Positions 60,896-64,000 of a DNA stretch of 64,000 nt are shown here, piece after piece. The DNA lies in NCBI RefSeq assembly GCF_037971845.1, contig NZ_CP150227.1:496001-560000 (forward strand), written 5' to 3'. Numbering within the stretch: the first letter of the stretch is position 1; the number at the start of each line of letters is the position of its first letter. The notes beneath the pieces were generated by a model that ran no database searches, was not told the origin of the DNA, and worked only from the letters and a program-made list of their open reading frames with translations. Origin of the DNA: Paenibacillus sp. FSL R5-0766. Lineage in GTDB: Bacteria; Bacillota; Bacilli; Paenibacillales; Paenibacillaceae. The position numbers and the translations under genes were made by a program.

Positions 60896-61951
60896 ATGGA
60901 ACCAGTCAAAACACAGGAAACGTTTTTCTATACAGGTACGTATGCTTCAGCGGATGAACCCGGAATATTCCTATGTGCGTTGAATGCGGATACAGGAGAG
61001 ATGCGAATCGTCAATCACATGGATGGTGTGGATAATCCGTCTTATCTGGCGCTATGCCCGGATGGAAACTGTCTGTATGTGGCGAGTGAGAAGGACGAGG
61101 GAGAGGTACTGGTCTATCGGAGAGATGCGGCAACGAGTGAGCTGCACCTGATGGATCGAAAACAGACCAGAGGGGCTTCTCCATGTTATGTGTCTGTCTC
61201 CACGGATGGTCAGTGGGTGTTTTCATCCAACTATAGCAGCGGCAGTGTCAATGTATTCCCGGTTGGCGATCAGGGGACGCTTGGTGAGATGAGTGCATGG
61301 GTGGAGCACACGGGAAGTGGAATCAACGAAGAACGCCAGGAAGGGCCGCATGCACACTCCATTCAACCAGATCCGTCCGGGCAGTATGCTGTCGTATGTG
61401 ACCTCGGTCTGGATCAAATCATTGTGTACCGGTTGGAAGAGGGACGTCTGGTTACCCATCGTGAGATGGATCAACCACCAGGCGCAGGGCCAAGGCATCT
61501 TGTGTTCCATCCCAACTCGAAGTGGGCATATGTAATCAACGAATTGAACAACACGGTAACGGCATTCCTGTACGATGAGCGTAGAGGGGAGTTCACTACA
61601 GTGCAGCACATCTCGACACTTCCAGAAGGGCATAAAGGAGAGGGGACGGCTGCAGACATCCGCGTATCTCCATGTGGACGTTTCCTGTATGCATCCAATC
61701 GGGGAGATGACAGCATAGTACTCTATCATATTGACCAGGAGAGCGGTGAGTTGGAAGCCGTAGAGTGGACGTCCACGATTGGGCAGACACCACGTAACTT
61801 TAATATTTTGCCTGGTGGGATTCTGGTCGTGGCCAATCAGGACAGCAATAACCTCGTAGGTTTCCAGATCAGTGAAGAAGACGGCCGTCTGACGCATAAC
61901 GGGTTCAAGCTGGAACTGCCTCGTCCGGTATGTATTGCGCCTGTGGTATAA
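60896..61951 (+). CDS. Lactonase family protein (6-phosphogluconolactonase/YkgB type)
   Basis: Seven-bladed beta-propeller protein of 351 residues. FYTGTYASADEPGIFLCALNADTGEMRIV starts the first blade. Family marks are GASPCYVSVSTDGQWVFSSNYSSGSVNVFPV, GPHAHSIQPDPSGQYAVVCDLGLDQIIVYRL, GPRHLVFHPNSKWAYVINELNNTVTAF and ADIRVSPCGRFLYASNRGDDSIVLY. It opens 6-phosphoglucono-lactone or a similar lactone in the cytoplasm, with no signal peptide. GGGAGAG precedes the start. The divergent AraC gene may control it. Confidence 0.92.
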   Translation: MEPVKTQETFFYTGTYASADEPGIFLCALNADTGEMRIVNHMDGVDNPSYLALCPDGNCLYVASEKDEGEVLVYRRDAATSELHLMDRKQTRGASPCYVSVSTDGQWVFSSNYSSGSVNVFPVGDQGTLGEMSAWVEHTGSGINEERQEGPHAHSIQPDPSGQYAVVCDLGLDQIIVYRLEEGRLVTHREMDQPPGAGPRHLVFHPNSKWAYVINELNNTVTAFLYDERRGEFTTVQHISTLPEGHKGEGTAADIRVSPCGRFLYASNRGDDSIVLYHIDQESGELEAVEWTSTIGQTPRNFNILPGGILVVANQDSNNLVGFQISEEDGRLTHNGFKLELPRPVCIAPVV

Positions 61952-62002
61952 GGTGTAATACGGTGAAGTAAACGTGGAATATTACATCTGAAAAGTGGTC
62001 TA

Positions 62003-62050
62003 TAAGCTGTGAAATCATGGAGAAACACATGGTTTTACAGCTTTTTTTAG
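62003..62050 (+). terminator. Terminator after the lactonase gene
   Basis: AAGCTGTGAAATCATG (62004-62019) pairs with CATGGTTTTACAGCTT (62028-62043), with G-U pairs, followed by TTTTT. Confidence 0.85.
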
Positions 62051-62100
62051 TCTTTTAATGCGATTAACTTGAAAATAGTGGCAATTATCACATTTTTTTA

Positions 62101-62129
62101 TTGACCATCGTTCGAACGTTCATTATGAT
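62101..62129 (+). promoter_or_regulatory. Promoter of the XRE regulator gene with palindromic operator
   Basis: TTGACC (62101-62106) and TATGAT (62124-62129) are exactly 17 bases apart. The spacer holds the palindrome CGTTCGAACG (62109-62118), so a protein bound there would cover the promoter. Autoregulation is likely but unproven. Confidence 0.75.
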
Positions 62130-62187
62130 CAGAATATATAGGGATAAAACCTAAAATCTGGATGTTGCACGAAGGGTGGTGCTTTCC

Positions 62188-63555
62188 TTGGAACCTGCAA
62201 ATTCAATTCGGGAGCAATTAACCCAGTTTATCGATAAGAACAGCATGACGCTCTCCCGATTCTCGGAAGTCTCTGGCATTAATACAGGCACAATTAGTCG
62301 TATTCTACATGGGAATCGTCCCATATCCGTGAGTCAGTTGATTGCGATATCATCAGGAATGGGCGTGGCAGCGGATCATTTTTTTGCCGACTATGTGGAA
62401 GAATGTTTTGCTTATTCCGTATCCATGCGGCGGATCAGACCGTTTATTCTCCGAAGTGCGGAGTTGAATCGGCTGGACTGCATTGAACAGATTCTTTATC
62501 GGCTACTGGACGACCTGGATTATGCGACAGAACTATTTGAGATGGCTGAACAATTATTTGAACAAAATCAGCGGTCTGCGGCGGCATTGTTATATAAGAG
62601 TGTGAGTGAAGTTGAGAAATATCAGCATTCCGAACGGCTTGCGATGTGTCAGTATCGATTGTTTCTAATTGGACAAGGAGAGAACCTGGAGGAAAATCTA
62701 AGGTTGGCTATCTTGTTCGAGCCCTATGTTGACCGGTTGGATGAGGGGTACCAACTTGAAGCCTTCAAAGATCTAATCCATGCTTTTGGCTCGGTAAATA
62801 AATGGAGCGAAGTTAAAAATTTCGCTGACAAGATGTTACAGTTAGCCAAAATTCAATATAATACAATTAACATTTCGGAACGACAAAATCAGGAGTGGAA
62901 ACTAACAGTACGGCCACTTTACTTTTATATACTATATGCTTGGTTGATTCAGTCTACGGTATTTGAGGAGCAGGGAGACTATGACAAAGCATTAGAACTT
63001 GTGGGGCTTTATGCAAGTGGACAGAGCTGGGTGCGGGAGGACGATGATGAGTCTCGACGTGTGCTGAAGCAATTCGAAGAATGGGCAACGGCTAATAAGT
63101 ATCTCTATCAGATGTTATCTGGGGATATAAATGTTGTTAAAAAATATGCAAATTACATCACACAATACCCGGATGAGATATTTTTGGCATTACGTTACAT
63201 CATCCAGGCAGCGAATAAGTTTAACTGGAATATTGATGATATTTTAGAGCGTTTCTCGGATTACATTCCTTTACGTACATACAAGACAGAATTTGGACAA
63301 TACAATTCTTCAATGATGGATCAAAATTATGCAAAACTTCTAGGGGAATTGGCGATATACTATTTAAACCACAATCGCGATGTTGCAATAAGTCGAATTT
63401 TAGAAGGATTGAACTTCTCTATCCAAAAAAATAATGATCTCAATTTCATTAAATATGTAATGGCTTTTCTTGAAAAAAGCTTTAGTAGTGAAAATTTTGA
63501 AGACAAGGAAAAACTTAAATTACTAATTAATGAAATGCAGCGAATTAATGCTTAA
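62188..63555 (+). CDS. XRE-type regulator with long TPR-like C-terminal domain
   Basis: Regulator of about 455 residues. The N-terminal XRE helix-turn-helix (LTQFIDKNSMTLSRFSEVSGINTGTISRILHGNRPISVSQLIAIS, about 10-54) is followed by about 380 residues of helical repeats (AEQLFEQNQRSAAALLYKSVSEVEKYQ, VFEEQGDYDKALELVGLYASGQ). The layout resembles Rgg/PlcR/Rap-type peptide-responsive regulators. I found no propeptide gene beside it. The TTG at 62188 has GAAGGGTGG eight bases ahead; GTG 62176 abuts that site. GC falls toward the 3' end of the gene. Confidence 0.8.
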   Translation: MEPANSIREQLTQFIDKNSMTLSRFSEVSGINTGTISRILHGNRPISVSQLIAISSGMGVAADHFFADYVEECFAYSVSMRRIRPFILRSAELNRLDCIEQILYRLLDDLDYATELFEMAEQLFEQNQRSAAALLYKSVSEVEKYQHSERLAMCQYRLFLIGQGENLEENLRLAILFEPYVDRLDEGYQLEAFKDLIHAFGSVNKWSEVKNFADKMLQLAKIQYNTINISERQNQEWKLTVRPLYFYILYAWLIQSTVFEEQGDYDKALELVGLYASGQSWVREDDDESRRVLKQFEEWATANKYLYQMLSGDINVVKKYANYITQYPDEIFLALRYIIQAANKFNWNIDDILERFSDYIPLRTYKTEFGQYNSSMMDQNYAKLLGELAIYYLNHNRDVAISRILEGLNFSIQKNNDLNFIKYVMAFLEKSFSSENFEDKEKLKLLINEMQRINA

Positions 63556-63724
63556 TAGAAGTACTTCAGTTCTGAATCTATTTAGCATATTTAGCATTAT
63601 GATTAAACTGTAATATGCTTAACGCAGTCGAAGGAGAAATCCTTTGGCTTTTTCATGTACCACCATCCAATTACTAAATTAGACCTATAGATGGAATTAT
63701 ATGTTTAATTTAAAATGAATATAT

Positions 63725-63738
63725 TAAAAGCGCTTACA
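63725..63738. promoter_or_regulatory. cre-like (CcpA) site upstream of the PL11 lyase gene
   Basis: The reverse complement reads TGTAAGCGCTTTTA, one mismatch to the cre consensus TGWAANCGNTNWCA. It lies about 60 bases before the lyase start, as expected for carbon-catabolite control of a polysaccharide gene. The rest of 63556-63798 holds no supported gene. Confidence 0.5.
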
Positions 63739-63798
63739 TAAAAAGATAGCGCTACAAGGGCATCGGGCTTACCAAACCAATTGGGGAGGCAATTGTTT

Positions 63799-64000
63799 AT
63801 GGGAAATCGATCATCATTGTGGAAGCGCACATTACGTACAGTAGGAGTATCACTGCTAAGTTCCGCGTTACTGGTTACTTCGCTTAGCCTTGGCAACACG
63901 CCGATAACACATGCAGCGAGTCCGAGGCAGATGGAATATCTGGATCGCGGTGTGGTAGCTGTGAAGACTGGGACAGGTGTGTTTGTCAGCTGGCGGCTTC
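63799..64000 (+). CDS. Secreted rhamnogalacturonan lyase, PL11 (YesW/YesX type), partial
   Basis: Only the first 67 codons are present. A signal peptide of about 40 residues (WKRTLRTVGVSLLSSALLVT, ending THAA) precedes SPRQMEYLDRGVVAVKTGTGVFVSWRL, the N-terminal start of PL11 rhamnogalacturonan lyases that cleave the pectin backbone outside the cell. GGGGAGG lies eight bases before ATG 63799. The gene continues past the window edge. Confidence 0.85.
   Translation, partial: MGNRSSLWKRTLRTVGVSLLSSALLVTSLSLGNTPITHAASPRQMEYLDRGVVAVKTGTGVFVSWRL

Noticed and set aside
63615..63677. 20-residue frame after the XRE-TPR gene as a signalling propeptide
   Set aside because: No ribosome binding site and no hydrophobic signal; the peptide is not of the secreted type.

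Overview
The window looks like the chromosome of a spore-forming Bacillota, most likely a Paenibacillus. The signs are AGGAGG-type ribosome binding sites, sigma-A promoters, T-box, TPP and tandem glycine leader RNAs, many two-component systems, an SLH-domain protein, a collagen-like GXY protein, a rhamnogalacturonan lyase start and GC near 50 percent. The genus is an inference from gene content and style. I see no rRNA, tRNA, CRISPR array, prophage or transposase.

Layout. 1-5259: a TPP-riboswitch-controlled thiamine-precursor binding lipoprotein (cut by the window edge), a phospholipase-D-like protein, a DUF2798 protein and an MFS exporter. 5260-8440: serS behind a T-box leader, then a secreted Big_2 protein. 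8450-16020: small cytoplasmic genes (GrpB-like, DUF2809, GNAT, DUF952, DinB-like, histidine phosphatase), the 5-oxoprolinase operon pxpB-pxpC-pxpA, a NUDIX hydrolase and a PPOX-family protein. 16494-23743: a secreted LysM-bearing nucleotidase, an EAL protein, a chemoreceptor and an ArsB-type permease. 24185-27945: the high-affinity phosphate transporter pstS-pstC-pstA-pstB with a Pho-box-like site and a terminator between pstS and pstC. 28141-32646: a phosphotransferase, then a response regulator, histidine kinase and lipoprotein operon. 32826-35942: a frameshifted collagen-like gene, then a tandem glycine riboswitch in front of the two-subunit L-serine dehydratase. 36125-43456: a cyclomaltodextrinase-type glycosidase, a two-component system with a LanFEG-like ABC transporter, and a hexapeptide acetyltransferase. 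43998-52553: a four-PAS hybrid kinase, L-lactate dehydrogenase, a MerR-like coiled-coil protein next to a Ser/Thr kinase, a second methionine aminopeptidase and an MDR oxidoreductase. 52675-58840: CcdC, a family 2 glycosyltransferase that has lost its catalytic core, a secreted protein of unknown function, a GC-rich TetR/metallo-hydrolase pair with twin operators, and an Rrf2 regulator with a nitroreductase. 58967-64000: an SLH protein, an AraC regulator, a lactonase, an XRE regulator with a long helical domain, and the start of a PL11 lyase.

Themes. Serine and glycine metabolism is tied to three regulatory layers: a T-box on serS, a glycine riboswitch on serine dehydratase, and amino-acid salvage through 5-oxoproline. 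Phosphate scavenging joins the extracellular nucleotidase with the Pst transporter. Several genes sense or defend at the cell envelope.

The most unusual signal is a family of 170-195 bp intergenic elements. Each has terminal inverted repeats and a conserved core (AAGCGAAGC on the left, GATAACAGCGAT on the right) inside a long hairpin. Two stems change between copies in a compensatory way. Copies lie at 8449-8637, 15292-15484 and 23983-24155, and a fourth, older copy is split in two by the 15292-15484 copy. A second, unrelated family (TAACGAATC-N8-10-TTATTAT) occurs near 3724-3865 and 55509-55582.
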